Below, piece after piece: positions 54,933 to 64,000 of a stretch of 64,000 nt of DNA. Made by a program: the position numbers and the translations under genes. The stretch covers positions 372,001-436,000 of the forward strand of contig CANLBM010000001.1 in the NCBI GenBank assembly GCA_947488845.1. The letters are read 5' to 3'. A model generated the notes under the pieces. It worked only from the letters and a program-made list of their open reading frames with translations, was not told the DNA's origin and did not search any database. The DNA comes from an uncultured Sphingomonadaceae bacterium (GTDB taxonomy: Bacteria; Pseudomonadota; Alphaproteobacteria; Sphingomonadales; Sphingomonadaceae). How positions within the stretch are numbered: the first letter of the stretch is position 1; each line of letters starts with the position of its first letter.

Positions 54933-57900
54933 ATGAACCTTCGCAATATTTCCGCATGGAGCACTCGCAATCCGGTCGCTCCTCTGGTGCTCTTTGCCGC
55001 ACTGCTGTTTGCGGGATTGCTGAGCTTCAACCGCATGGATGTCGTGAACAACCCGGATGTGGAATTTCCGGCCGTTTCCGTGCGTATTTCACAGCCAGGC
55101 GCAGCACCGACCGAGATTGAAAGCCAGATCACCCAGCGGGTGGAGGCGGCGGTTCGCTCGATCAGCGGCGTCAAGAATATTAGCTCGACCGCGAGCGAAG
55201 GCAGCAGCAGCACATTCGTCGAATTTGAAATCGGCGCTGACGTAAACAACAGCGTCAACGAAGTGAAAAATGCCGTCGATCAGGTCCGCGGCTCCCTGCC
55301 GGAAGGCATTCTGGAACCGCAAGTGTCGAAAGTCGATGCCGTGGGCGGCCCGATTGCATTTTTTGCGGTCAAGGCGGACGACATGACCGTCGAACAGCTC
55401 AGCTGGTTCGTTGACGACACGGTCGCCAAGCGCCTGCTGTCCGTTGACGGAATGGCCGAAGTCGACCGTTTTGGCGGCGTCGACAGAGAAATCAGGGTGA
55501 TCCTGCGGCCGGACAGGATGCAGGCGCTCGGCGTGACGGCGAGCCAGATCAACAATGTGTTGCGTCAGGTCAATATCAATGCTGCCGGTGGCCGGGCGGA
55601 AGTGGGTGGCACCCGGCAATCGGTCCGCGTTTTGGGTAACGCCGACGATGCCTATGCCTTGTCCCAGACACAAATATCCCTCGGCAATGGCCAGACGATC
55701 AAGCTGAACGACGTGGCCGAGGTAACCGACTCCTTTGGCGAACGCAGTTCGATCAGCAAGGTGAAGGGCGTGGAGGTCGTCAATTTCTCGATGACCCGCG
55801 CGCGCGGCGCTTCCGATGTTACCGTTTATGACGAAGCGATCGTCGTCATGGACAAGATTTCAGCGGAAGTTCCGGGCATCGAATTCATCCCGCTTTTCAA
55901 CAGCGTGATCTATACAAAATCACAATATAAGAGCTCGATGCTGGCGATGATCGAAGGCGCGATCCTGGCCGTCGTCGTCGTCTTCATCTTCCTCCGCGAC
56001 TGGCGGGCGACGGTGATTTCGGCGATTGCCATACCATTGTCCGCGATACCGACCTTCTGGTTCATGGACCTGCTCGGGTTCAATCTCAACTTTCTCTCCC
56101 TGCTCGCGCTCGGTCTGGTTGCAGGTGTGCTGGTCGACGATGCCATTGTCGAGATCGAGAATATCGTGCGCCATATGCGAATGGGGAAATCCGCCTATCA
56201 GGCGTCGATTGACGCAGCGGACGAGATCGGCCTTGCGGTTGTCGCCACGTCCTTCTGCATCGTAGCCGTATTCCTGCCGGTCGGACTGATGCCTGGCATA
56301 TCCGGTCAGTTTTTCAAGAATTTCGGCATAACCGTTGTTGTCTCGGTGCTGATGAGTCTGGCGGTCGCCCGCATGATAACGCCGATGATAGCGGCCTATT
56401 TCCTCAAGTCTCATGGCCAGGCGGAACATGGCGAAGGCGTCTGGATGGACCGCTATATGCGCTTGCTGGAATGGGTGCTGGACCGTTCGCAAGCCGATCG
56501 CATCCGGCGGACACTTGTTCCTGCCAAAGCGGCATGGTGGCAATATCTTGTCGGCTTCCTTTTGTTCACTGTGATCGTAGCCGTCTTTGCTGGCATTGCA
56601 TTCTCTCTGGGCATGTTTGTCTACGGACTGCTGCCGACTTTGATACCAAGCGACTTTTTGCGAGCCATCTTGGGACTGGTCACCGGTATCGCCGCCGGTG
56701 CCGCCGGCGCAACTTTGCTGGCATATATCATCAGGCAGTCGACCGGAATGCTAGGCAGCCGCTTTGCCGACTGGTATGCGTATCGCGCCGGCCGTTTCCG
56801 GGCCCGCGGCCATGATCATCGTATCTGGATGATGGCGACCGGTATCGTCGCCTTCGGCCTGACGGTCATATTGTTCGCCATCACGCCGAGCGAATTTCAA
56901 CCGACCACAAACCAGGACAATAGCCGGATCCAGATAGAGGTCGTGCCTGGAACCACGCTCGAGCAAACCGAAAAGATTGCCGACCAGGTGTCGGAACTCA
57001 TGTATGCCCAGCCCGAGGTTGATCGCGCGCTGACGCGGGTCCGCGAAACCAGCGCCACGGTTTTCGTCAGCCTGAAGGAAGATCGCAAGAAAACCTCGAT
57101 GGAATTTGAGCGCAGCCTGTCGCCTGAGCTTCAGAAAATTCCCGATGCGCGGATTTCGTTCCAGTCGCAAAATGGCGGCGGCGGAACCGGACGCGATATT
57201 TCGATCATGCTGACCGGATCAGACCCGAACTTGCTGGATGCCACCGCCGCCCAGCTGGTGGAACAGATGAAAGACCTCAAGCTGGTACGCGCTCCCCGGA
57301 TCGCCGCTGACCTCAGCCGCCCGGAAATCATCATCACTCCGCATATGGACCTGGCATCCCAGCTCGGCGTGACGACTGCTGCCCTGAGCCAGACCATCCG
57401 GATCGCGACATTGGGCGAAATCGATCAGAATGCAGCAAAATTCTCGCTGTCGGATCGTCAGATTCCGATCCGTGTCATGTTGCCGCTTGCATCGCGCGCC
57501 GACCTGACGACGATCGAAAATCTGCCAATCCCAATTGCGACCGGAGGCACGGTTCCGCTCAGCCGCGTCGCCACGGTAAGCTTCGGCTCCGGGCCGACGT
57601 CGATCCAGCGCTATAACCAGAACCGCCGGACATTTGTCGGTGCCGATCTCGCGCCCGAAGTCATCAAGGGTGAAGCAATGGCCGCGATCTTCGAATTGCC
57701 GATCATGAAGAATCTGCCGACCGGTGTGTCCAACGAAGCCTTTGGCGAAGACGAGTGGCAGCAGGAACTCGCGGTCAATTTCGTAATCGCCTTGATTGCC
57801 GGCATCCTGCTGGTCTTTGCGACGCTGGTCTTGCTGTACAAACGCCTGATGTCGCCGCTGGTCAACATGGGCTCGCTGGCCCTGGCGCCACTGGGTGGCA

Positions 57901-58358
57901 TGTTGCTGGTCTGGGCTACCGGCACGTCCGTGTCGATGCCGGTACTGATCGGCGTGCTGATGCTGCTCGGCATCGTCAGTAAAAACTCGATTCTGCTGAT
58001 CGATTTTGCGATCGAGGAAATGCAGAAAGGCGTACCGAAGTTCGAGGCAATCATGGATGCCGGACACAAGCGTGCGCAACCGATCGTCATGACCACGGTA
58101 GCGATGACCGCCGGGATGGTACCAACCGCTATCTCGTTGACCGGTGATGGCGCGTGGCGCGCTCCGATGGGGATCGTGGTGATTGGTGGTCTGATTGTTT
58201 CAACCTTGCTCACCCTTGTCATTGTCCCTGCAGGTTTCAGCCTCGCAGACGGGTTTGAACGCCGGGCCGGGCCATGGTTGCGCAACCGGATGCTGACCTA
58301 CAAGCCGGGCGATGATCGTCATGATCGCCCCGGTGGAGAGGTCCAGCCCGCCGAGTGA
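54933..58358 (+). CDS. RND efflux permease with extra membrane insertion
   Basis: 1141 residues, HAE1 (AcrB/MexF) family. Proton relay Asp-Asp in LVAGVLVDDAIVEIENIV (about 402-403, TM4), the periplasmic porter repeats and 12 usual segments are there. It is about 90 residues longer than AcrB. The excess lies between TM6 and TM7 (about 525-615): an added stretch of two to three hydrophobic segments (WWQYLVGFLLFTVIVAVFAG and FLRAILGLVTGIAAGAAGAT). Co-transcribed with the adaptor; its stop overlaps a DUF445 gene (GTGA). Substrates unknown. Confidence 0.93.
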   Translation: MNLRNISAWSTRNPVAPLVLFAALLFAGLLSFNRMDVVNNPDVEFPAVSVRISQPGAAPTEIESQITQRVEAAVRSISGVKNISSTASEGSSSTFVEFEIGADVNNSVNEVKNAVDQVRGSLPEGILEPQVSKVDAVGGPIAFFAVKADDMTVEQLSWFVDDTVAKRLLSVDGMAEVDRFGGVDREIRVILRPDRMQALGVTASQINNVLRQVNINAAGGRAEVGGTRQSVRVLGNADDAYALSQTQISLGNGQTIKLNDVAEVTDSFGERSSISKVKGVEVVNFSMTRARGASDVTVYDEAIVVMDKISAEVPGIEFIPLFNSVIYTKSQYKSSMLAMIEGAILAVVVVFIFLRDWRATVISAIAIPLSAIPTFWFMDLLGFNLNFLSLLALGLVAGVLVDDAIVEIENIVRHMRMGKSAYQASIDAADEIGLAVVATSFCIVAVFLPVGLMPGISGQFFKNFGITVVVSVLMSLAVARMITPMIAAYFLKSHGQAEHGEGVWMDRYMRLLEWVLDRSQADRIRRTLVPAKAAWWQYLVGFLLFTVIVAVFAGIAFSLGMFVYGLLPTLIPSDFLRAILGLVTGIAAGAAGATLLAYIIRQSTGMLGSRFADWYAYRAGRFRARGHDHRIWMMATGIVAFGLTVILFAITPSEFQPTTNQDNSRIQIEVVPGTTLEQTEKIADQVSELMYAQPEVDRALTRVRETSATVFVSLKEDRKKTSMEFERSLSPELQKIPDARISFQSQNGGGGTGRDISIMLTGSDPNLLDATAAQLVEQMKDLKLVRAPRIAADLSRPEIIITPHMDLASQLGVTTAALSQTIRIATLGEIDQNAAKFSLSDRQIPIRVMLPLASRADLTTIENLPIPIATGGTVPLSRVATVSFGSGPTSIQRYNQNRRTFVGADLAPEVIKGEAMAAIFELPIMKNLPTGVSNEAFGEDEWQQELAVNFVIALIAGILLVFATLVLLYKRLMSPLVNMGSLALAPLGGMLLVWATGTSVSMPVLIGVLMLLGIVSKNSILLIDFAIEEMQKGVPKFEAIMDAGHKRAQPIVMTTVAMTAGMVPTAISLTGDGAWRAPMGIVVIGGLIVSTLLTLVIVPAGFSLADGFERRAGPWLRNRMLTYKPGDDRHDRPGGEVQPAE

Positions 58359-59638
58359 AGCCAATATCCTCTCAAACAGGCGCCCGAGGCGGAGCAAACG
58401 CGTCGGCGAAAAACCAGAATGCTGGCCGGGATATGAAAATCATCGCCACCGGGATGCTGGTGGTCATGGCAATCATATATTTCACGTCCAAAAGCTACGA
58501 AGCGGTGCATCCGGCGCTGGGTTTTGTTCGTGCCTTCGCCGAGGCGGCGATGGTTGGCGGACTTGCAGACTGGTTCGCTGTCACCGCCCTCTTCCGTCAC
58601 CCGATGGGCATTCCGATCCCGCATACCGCGATCATTCCGCGCAACAAGAGCCGGATCGGCGACACGCTGGCCAATTTCCTCAAGGATAATTTCCTGATTT
58701 CACGTCTGGTCGCCCAACGGATGCGCAATGTCGATCTTGCCAGTGGCATCGGAAGCTTTCTGAAAGCACCCAGTGGCGGCGAAGGTCGACTTAAATTCGG
58801 CGCCTCGCGACTGCTTGGTGACGCCATTGCCTCGCTCGACAAGGATCGTCTCGGAACCATGTTCAAGGGCGCCGTCAAGAAGCAGGCGGTAGGCCTCGAC
58901 ATCGCGACACCGATGGGACAGATTCTGGCAGCGGTTATGGCCGAAAAACGCCACGGCCCCTTGATCGATTCGTCCATCCGATGGGCCTATCGCACGCTGG
59001 ACACCAACGAAGCGGTTATCCGCAATATCGTGACCGACCGCGCCAATGCGGTGATGCGCTGGACCGGCCTGGATGACCGGGTCGCCAACGAGGTCCTCGA
59101 CGGTCTCTACAAATTGCTCGCCGACATGGCGGCCGATCCCAACCATCCGGTTCGGGCCAAAACGGAAGAAAGTCTCGAACAACTCGCCGCGGAATTGCAG
59201 CATGATCCGGAGCTTCGCGAGAAGGTCAACGAGTGGAAGCTCGAGATGATTGAAAATCCGGCCATCGCCTCCTGGCTTGACGGAATCTGGGAGCAAGGCA
59301 GAGAGGCACTGCTGCGGGCGGCCCGTGATCCCGATGCCGCGCTGGCTGGCCAATTTGGCGATGCGCTGATCCAGCTGGGCAACAGCCTGCAGCAGGACAA
59401 GCTTCTCAACCTCCAGATCAACCGGTTTGGCCGTCGCGCCGTCATCGGCGTTGTCGCCAGTTACGGCGACAATATCGTCAAGCTGGTGTCAGAAACGATC
59501 CGCGACTGGGATGCGCAGACGATCACCGACCGGGTCGAAAATGCCGTTGGTCGCGACCTCCAGTTCATTCGCGTCAACGGCACGCTGGTGGGCGGTCTGG
59601 TCGGCCTGTCCCTTCATACGCTGGGCTATTTGATCTAG
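58355..59638 (+). CDS. DUF445 family membrane protein
   Basis: 427 residues from the GTG at 58355, which overlaps the permease stop (GTGA); an ATG at 58433 is the other choice and would remove a polar leader of 26 residues. Hydrophobic segment near the start, then ADWFAVTALFRHPMGIPIPHTAIIP, the DUF445 hallmark, a long helical middle and a C-terminal membrane anchor. Function unknown; coupling to an RND pump is noteworthy. Confidence 0.9.
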   Translation: MKPISSQTGARGGANASAKNQNAGRDMKIIATGMLVVMAIIYFTSKSYEAVHPALGFVRAFAEAAMVGGLADWFAVTALFRHPMGIPIPHTAIIPRNKSRIGDTLANFLKDNFLISRLVAQRMRNVDLASGIGSFLKAPSGGEGRLKFGASRLLGDAIASLDKDRLGTMFKGAVKKQAVGLDIATPMGQILAAVMAEKRHGPLIDSSIRWAYRTLDTNEAVIRNIVTDRANAVMRWTGLDDRVANEVLDGLYKLLADMAADPNHPVRAKTEESLEQLAAELQHDPELREKVNEWKLEMIENPAIASWLDGIWEQGREALLRAARDPDAALAGQFGDALIQLGNSLQQDKLLNLQINRFGRRAVIGVVASYGDNIVKLVSETIRDWDAQTITDRVENAVGRDLQFIRVNGTLVGGLVGLSLHTLGYLI

Positions 59639-62600
59639 CGCGACAGCAACAGACGCGCCTGCCCTGCAATTTGTGCCAGCATCGCGATAGACGGCTTTGA
59701 CGATTGCTGCGCCCGGTCCATGATCTTTCTGAATTGAGCGACGCGGTCAATATTGCGCTCGGCCCAGCTTTCGACAAATTGCGGCATGTCCTTCCCCCGG
59801 GTCCGGCGAAGGAAGTCGAGACGCATCTGCTGAAAATCGCGGGCCAGCCCTGCCACCAGCAAACGGTCCCAGGGATCGGACGGATTGATCCGGGTGGCGG
59901 TCATTTGCGCCCAGTCGAGGCCCAGCTGGCTACCAAGCGCGGTGAAAGCTGCGGCCACGTCCAGGGCATCAATTTCGCGGCTATGCGCGAGATAGGCAAT
60001 GCCGGCAGCCCCGTCATTCTTGTAGATATCGGCAATTTTCGCAGCAATTTCCGGAGTAGCCCCTGCCTCGACCATCGATTTCGTCTGCTTTGCAGCCTGC
60101 AAACGCCCTTCGGCGGTAATCAGATTTTCGACATTCTCGTTCAGCGCCGTCACGCCCGGCGCCAGCATATTGACGGTATCGTCGATACGGTCGTCGGACA
60201 CACCGATCCGCATCAGATCCGCCATGTGCGAGCGCAGGACATAAGCGAGGCGATCGAAAAGGGCGATTCTGATATCTTCACCGATTTCCGCTACTTCCAG
60301 CGCGTGCCAAAGCCGGTCTGCGTGAAACAGGCGTTCGGCCATGACAAATGCGCGTGCCACTTCCCCGAGCGAGCAGCCCTCTTCCTCGGCCAGCTCGAAC
60401 GGGTCGATGAGACCCAGCCGGTTGATCATCCGGTTTGCCAGTTTGGTTGCGATGATTTCGCGACGCAACTGGTGATGGAGGACGGCCGATTGATGGTTTT
60501 CCTGCATCGCGGCCGGGAATGCCAGAAGCAATTCGCTGTTCAGGCCCGGATCATCACCCAGATCGCTATTTTCAATGGCATCCTGCAACACCAGCTTGGC
60601 GGTCGAGATTAATACAGCCAGTTCGGGACGGTATAGCCCCTTGTTTTCCTGCCCGCGACGAATCAGGTCTTCGTTGCTGGCCAGCCCTTCAACGGACCGG
60701 TTCAAATGACCTTGTTCTTCAAACTGGTCGATCAGTCGAACATAAGACGGCAGGTTCTTTGCACCGCCCATTTCCGCGATCGAGAGACCCAACGCCTGCA
60801 ACCGGTTGTCTTCCAGAACCAGCGCACCGACATCGTCGGTCATGGATTCAAGCAGGATATTTCGCGCTTCCGGCTTCAACTGGCCACTGACCAGTTCCGC
60901 ATTGAGCGCGATCTTGATGTTGACTTCATTGTCCGAGCAATCGACCCCGGCGCTATTGTCGATAAAATCGGCATTGAGCCGTCCGCCTTTGGCAGCGAAG
61001 GCGATACGTGCGGCTTGCGTAATGCCCAGATTGGCACCCTCTCCAATCACCTTCACCCGCAGTTGCTCGGCATCAAGACGAATCTTGTCATTGGCCGGGT
61101 CGCCAACTTCGATGTGATTTTCGGAAGTCGCCTTCACATATGTGCCAATGCCGCCAAACCACAGCAGATCCGCATTGCAGGCCAATATGGCCGTCATCAA
61201 TTTGGACGGCGTCGTCTCGGCATCATCCGGCAGACCGAGCAGGCTGCCGATCTGCTTCGATATCTTGATCGTCTTCGAGCTGCGCGAGAATACCGCTCCG
61301 CCTTTGGATATCAGCTTCTTGTCATAATCATCCCAGCTGGAGCGCGGCAATTCAAACAGTCTTTTGCGCTCGACCCAGCTTTTCGCAGCGTCGGGATCCG
61401 GGTCGATGAAAATATGACGATGGTCAAAGGCGGCCACGATCTTCAAGCTCTTCGACAGCAGCATGCCATTGCCGAACACGTCGCCCGACATGTCACCGAC
61501 ACCGACGACGGTAACGGGTGCGCTCTGCACATCAACGCCCATTTCCGCAAAATGACGCTGCACAGATACCCATGCACCACGAGCCGTGATCCCCATCGCC
61601 TTGTGATCATAGCCATTGCTGCCGCCACTGGCGAAGGCATCACCCAACCAGAAACCCCGATCGATTGCGATCTGGTTGGCGATATCGGAAAAGCTGGCGG
61701 TACCCTTGTCGGCTGCCACAACAAAATAGGGATCATCTTCGTCAAGACGCTCTACCTGCGAAGGGGGAACGACTTTGCCTTCGACAATATTGTCCGTCAC
61801 CGACAGCAACGCGCTGATGAAGATTTTATAGGCTTCGATACCTTCCGTGATAAACGCATCACGGTCATCGCCCACAGGCAGTTGTTTGGCAAAAAACCCG
61901 CCCTTCGCACCCGTCGGAACAATCACCGCATTTTTGACCCGCTGGGCTTTCATCAGACCCAATATCTCGGTGCGGAAATCATCTCTCCGGTCCGACCAGC
62001 GCAAGCCGCCGCGAGCCACGGGACCTGCCCGCAAATGGATGCCCTCGACGCGCGGACTGTAGACAAATATTTCCCGCCAAGGCACCGGAGCCGGAAGTTC
62101 CGGAATTTTGGCGCTCTCTATCTTGAAGGCCAGCGCTTCGCCGGCCCGATAGGCGAAAGCGTTGGTGCGCAATATGGATTCGATAACCGCCCGGAACAGG
62201 CGCAATATGCGATCGTCGTCAATCGCGTGAACACCGACCAGAGCGCTGTCCATATCATGTGTGGCCAGGTGCGCAGCGCGCGAGCGGTCCCCGTCAAAAG
62301 CGGGATCATGCAGGGCACGGAAAAGTCTGATCATCGCCGCGGTGACATCCGGAGCCTCGGCCAAAGCCTCGACAACCGTCATCAGGCCGTAGCTCAGACC
62401 GGTTTGGCGCAAATAGCGGAACCAGGCCCGCATCCACACCGTCGATCGCGCGTCAATGCCGGCGGTCGTGATCAGCTGGTTAAAGGCATCATTCTCGGCC
62501 TCACCATCCAGCACGCTGGTTATTGCCGCTTCTATTTCGTCGGACCGGGCAATCAGCCGGTCACACCCTTCCTTGGATCGCAGTACCAGCAGAAAGTCGT

Positions 62601-64000
62601 GAATATAGCCCAGTCGGCCATCATCCAGCGGAGTCGGAACCGATTCGAGTACGGTAAAACCGAAATTCTCCAGCGTCGGAACGGCATCCGACAACGGCAA
62701 AGCACCGCCCAGATGATAGATTTTCAACCGCAGCAGATGCTCGGCATCGCTGGCCAGCCGGTAGAGCCGGGTCGACCGCTGCCCGCCCCGCTCGAGCTTG
62801 AACAGCCGCAGGATGTCCTTCGCGGCTTCCAGCGCACCATAGGTCGATTGATAGGTTCCCGGGAAACAATTTGCGTAGCGCTGCGCCAGAACCGCCGCTC
62901 GATTTTCCTGTCCTCCTTCTCTCAGATTCCGTTCGACTTCCGGTTTCCAGCCCCGGACCATATTCTCCAGCTCCTGATCAAGCAGGTCAGGGTCGGGAAC
63001 CCTGCCATCGACGCCCATGTCGAGCGTATAGCGCAGGGAAGACACGCCGCCTTCTTCCAGAGTATTGGACCAGCTCAATATTTTCGCGCCGGTCGCGTCC
63101 GTCAGCATTTTCTCGACATTTTCCCGGCGTTCGGTCGAAAGCTGTTCGCGCGGAAGCCATACGAAGGCGAACAGATGGCGCGCCAGAGGCGATATGACAC
63201 TGTGCAATTTGGGTCGGGGCCGATCGATCAGCGACATCGAGATCAGCGCGAGTTTTTCAAGATCGTCTTGCGCGAAAGTGATCAGCAAATCATGCGGCAG
63301 CGCCGTCAGCGCATGGGTGAGGCTTTTCCCTGCATGACCTGATTCGGAAAATTCGAACTTGTCGAACAAGCGGGTCAGCTGTGTGCGCAATACCGGAATA
63401 TTTTCCGGCGCGGCAGCAAGCGCGGCGCTGGTCCACATCCCCGAAATGATCGACAGAGCGGCAATCTTGCCTTCATCCCTCACCGGAACGATGATCAGGT
63501 CCATCAGGACATGGCGATGGACCGTTGACAGCTGATTGGATTTGATGATCAGCGGCGCGGTTCCGCCATTTTCAAACCATTGGAATGCACGTCTACGGCT
63601 TTCTTCGGACAAGATCGGTTGCGGTCGCATACGCGCCAGGCCGAGCTCGTTCCGACGCTCCCCCTCTGGGTTGACGATTTCATGGCCCAGCAATGTCAGA
63701 TTCCGGTCGAGGAACCAGCGCAGCAAGGTCGCGCCCTCGCCTTCGGGCAGCGCATCGGCATTTTCACCCAGTACGATTTGCAACTTCAGCCAGTCAGTGA
63801 CGGCGGCGGCAATATCTTTGAGGTTCGAACGCAGCGTCTTGATCAGTTCCCGGCGGATACGGGCGTCGGTCCGCTCAAGTTCAATGTAGATTATCGATTC
63901 GCGCTTCTCGCCACTGGTCGCCTGTTCGGCAATCTCAATCAGATGACCTTTGGCATCCCGCCGCACCGCGACAACCGGATGGATCAGCCGCTCCACAGTC
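59635..64000 (-). CDS. NAD-specific glutamate dehydrogenase, large type (5' end outside window)
   Basis: 1454 residues visible; the frame stays open to the right edge, and the GTG at 63996 is only an internal Val. Very large (~1600-residue) NAD-GDH with N-terminal ACT-like regulatory part and a catalytic core with RGGLRWSDRRDDFRTEI and GLMKAQRVKNAVIVPTGAKGG, where the Lys is catalytic. Converts glutamate to 2-oxoglutarate. Its TAG overlaps the DUF445 TAG in a shared CTAG. Confidence 0.94.
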   Translation of the reverse strand, partial: TVERLIHPVVAVRRDAKGHLIEIAEQATSGEKRESIIYIELERTDARIRRELIKTLRSNLKDIAAAVTDWLKLQIVLGENADALPEGEGATLLRWFLDRNLTLLGHEIVNPEGERRNELGLARMRPQPILSEESRRRAFQWFENGGTAPLIIKSNQLSTVHRHVLMDLIIVPVRDEGKIAALSIISGMWTSAALAAAPENIPVLRTQLTRLFDKFEFSESGHAGKSLTHALTALPHDLLITFAQDDLEKLALISMSLIDRPRPKLHSVISPLARHLFAFVWLPREQLSTERRENVEKMLTDATGAKILSWSNTLEEGGVSSLRYTLDMGVDGRVPDPDLLDQELENMVRGWKPEVERNLREGGQENRAAVLAQRYANCFPGTYQSTYGALEAAKDILRLFKLERGGQRSTRLYRLASDAEHLLRLKIYHLGGALPLSDAVPTLENFGFTVLESVPTPLDDGRLGYIHDFLLVLRSKEGCDRLIARSDEIEAAITSVLDGEAENDAFNQLITTAGIDARSTVWMRAWFRYLRQTGLSYGLMTVVEALAEAPDVTAAMIRLFRALHDPAFDGDRSRAAHLATHDMDSALVGVHAIDDDRILRLFRAVIESILRTNAFAYRAGEALAFKIESAKIPELPAPVPWREIFVYSPRVEGIHLRAGPVARGGLRWSDRRDDFRTEILGLMKAQRVKNAVIVPTGAKGGFFAKQLPVGDDRDAFITEGIEAYKIFISALLSVTDNIVEGKVVPPSQVERLDEDDPYFVVAADKGTASFSDIANQIAIDRGFWLGDAFASGGSNGYDHKAMGITARGAWVSVQRHFAEMGVDVQSAPVTVVGVGDMSGDVFGNGMLLSKSLKIVAAFDHRHIFIDPDPDAAKSWVERKRLFELPRSSWDDYDKKLISKGGAVFSRSSKTIKISKQIGSLLGLPDDAETTPSKLMTAILACNADLLWFGGIGTYVKATSENHIEVGDPANDKIRLDAEQLRVKVIGEGANLGITQAARIAFAAKGGRLNADFIDNSAGVDCSDNEVNIKIALNAELVSGQLKPEARNILLESMTDDVGALVLEDNRLQALGLSIAEMGGAKNLPSYVRLIDQFEEQGHLNRSVEGLASNEDLIRRGQENKGLYRPELAVLISTAKLVLQDAIENSDLGDDPGLNSELLLAFPAAMQENHQSAVLHHQLRREIIATKLANRMINRLGLIDPFELAEEEGCSLGEVARAFVMAERLFHADRLWHALEVAEIGEDIRIALFDRLAYVLRSHMADLMRIGVSDDRIDDTVNMLAPGVTALNENVENLITAEGRLQAAKQTKSMVEAGATPEIAAKIADIYKNDGAAGIAYLAHSREIDALDVAAAFTALGSQLGLDWAQMTATRINPSDPWDRLLVAGLARDFQQMRLDFLRRTRGKDMPQFVESWAERNIDRVAQFRKIMDRAQQSSKPSIAMLAQIAGQARLLLSR

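Noticed and set aside
60706..63342. Plus-strand frame of 878 codons opposite glutamate dehydrogenase
   Set aside because: Antisense shadow: it mirrors the codon structure of the dehydrogenase, has no recognisable domain, and the minus-strand gene has clear catalytic motifs.
63996..63998. GTG as the start of glutamate dehydrogenase
   Set aside because: The frame is open to the window edge and the family is longer at the N-terminus, so this is an internal codon.
1..64000. Mobile elements, prophage, CRISPR, toxin-antitoxin or defence islands
   Set aside because: No transposase, integrase, repeat-spacer array or recognised defence gene seen; gene order and composition look like stable chromosome.

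Overview
The window is a compact stretch of ordinary chromosome from an alphaproteobacterium, most likely a sphingomonad (Sphingopyxis/Sphingorhabdus/Parasphingorhabdus-like). This placement is an inference from gene content: SciP, a Suv3-type helicase with an S4 protein, fdxA and carD, a serC leader RNA, the blocks serC-serA-hisZ-purA and dnaJ-brkB-fabI-aroC, and the order lnt-metK-trmB. Base composition is moderately GC-rich and even. I found no insertion sequence, prophage, integrase, CRISPR array, rRNA or convincing tRNA. Both ends cut genes: an acyl-CoA dehydrogenase on the left and an NAD-glutamate dehydrogenase on the right.

Layout. 1-6.3 kb: acyl-CoA dehydrogenase 3' part, a DUF815 ATPase, a PQQ-type sugar dehydrogenase, and a GIN-methyltransferase-GIN group. 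6.4-10.8 kb (minus strand): helicase, S4 protein, ferredoxin, CarD. 11-17 kb: M23 peptidase behind a perfect CtrA-type site, then hemB-GNAT-gamma carbonic anhydrase, then rplU-rpmA. 17-25 kb: two ferritin-like PF10118 paralogues, one paired with a TetR regulator, flanking lnt-metK-trmB. 25-33 kb: LytS/LytTR two-component pair, an unknown 11-TM-like membrane protein, pheA, cytochrome c, LOG protein, extensin-like protein and a ferric-reductase-like/PepSY pair. 33-39.8 kb: serC (structured leader), serA, hisZ, purA, mreB. 39.8-48 kb (minus strand): two transporters, a secreted unknown, aroC, fabI, BrkB, DnaJ, an ABA4-like protein. 48-53.5 kb: pdxH-phzF, a serine hydrolase with a small divergent neighbour, mnmA, sciP, a GlsB-type membrane protein. 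53.7-64 kb: RND efflux adaptor and permease coupled to a DUF445 protein, converging on the glutamate dehydrogenase.

Most genes are housekeeping: amino acid, purine, heme, fatty acid and PLP metabolism, tRNA modification, lipoprotein maturation and cell shape. The parts most worth a second look are the RND permease with about 95 extra residues carrying additional membrane segments between TM6 and TM7, the PF10118 twins with a promoter/operator beside TetR, the GIN-methyltransferase-GIN operon, the small orphan protein resembling an N-terminal serine-hydrolase domain 29 bp from a real serine hydrolase, and the cis-regulatory elements (serC leader, CtrA site, carD upstream palindrome). I see no complete new defence or mobile system.
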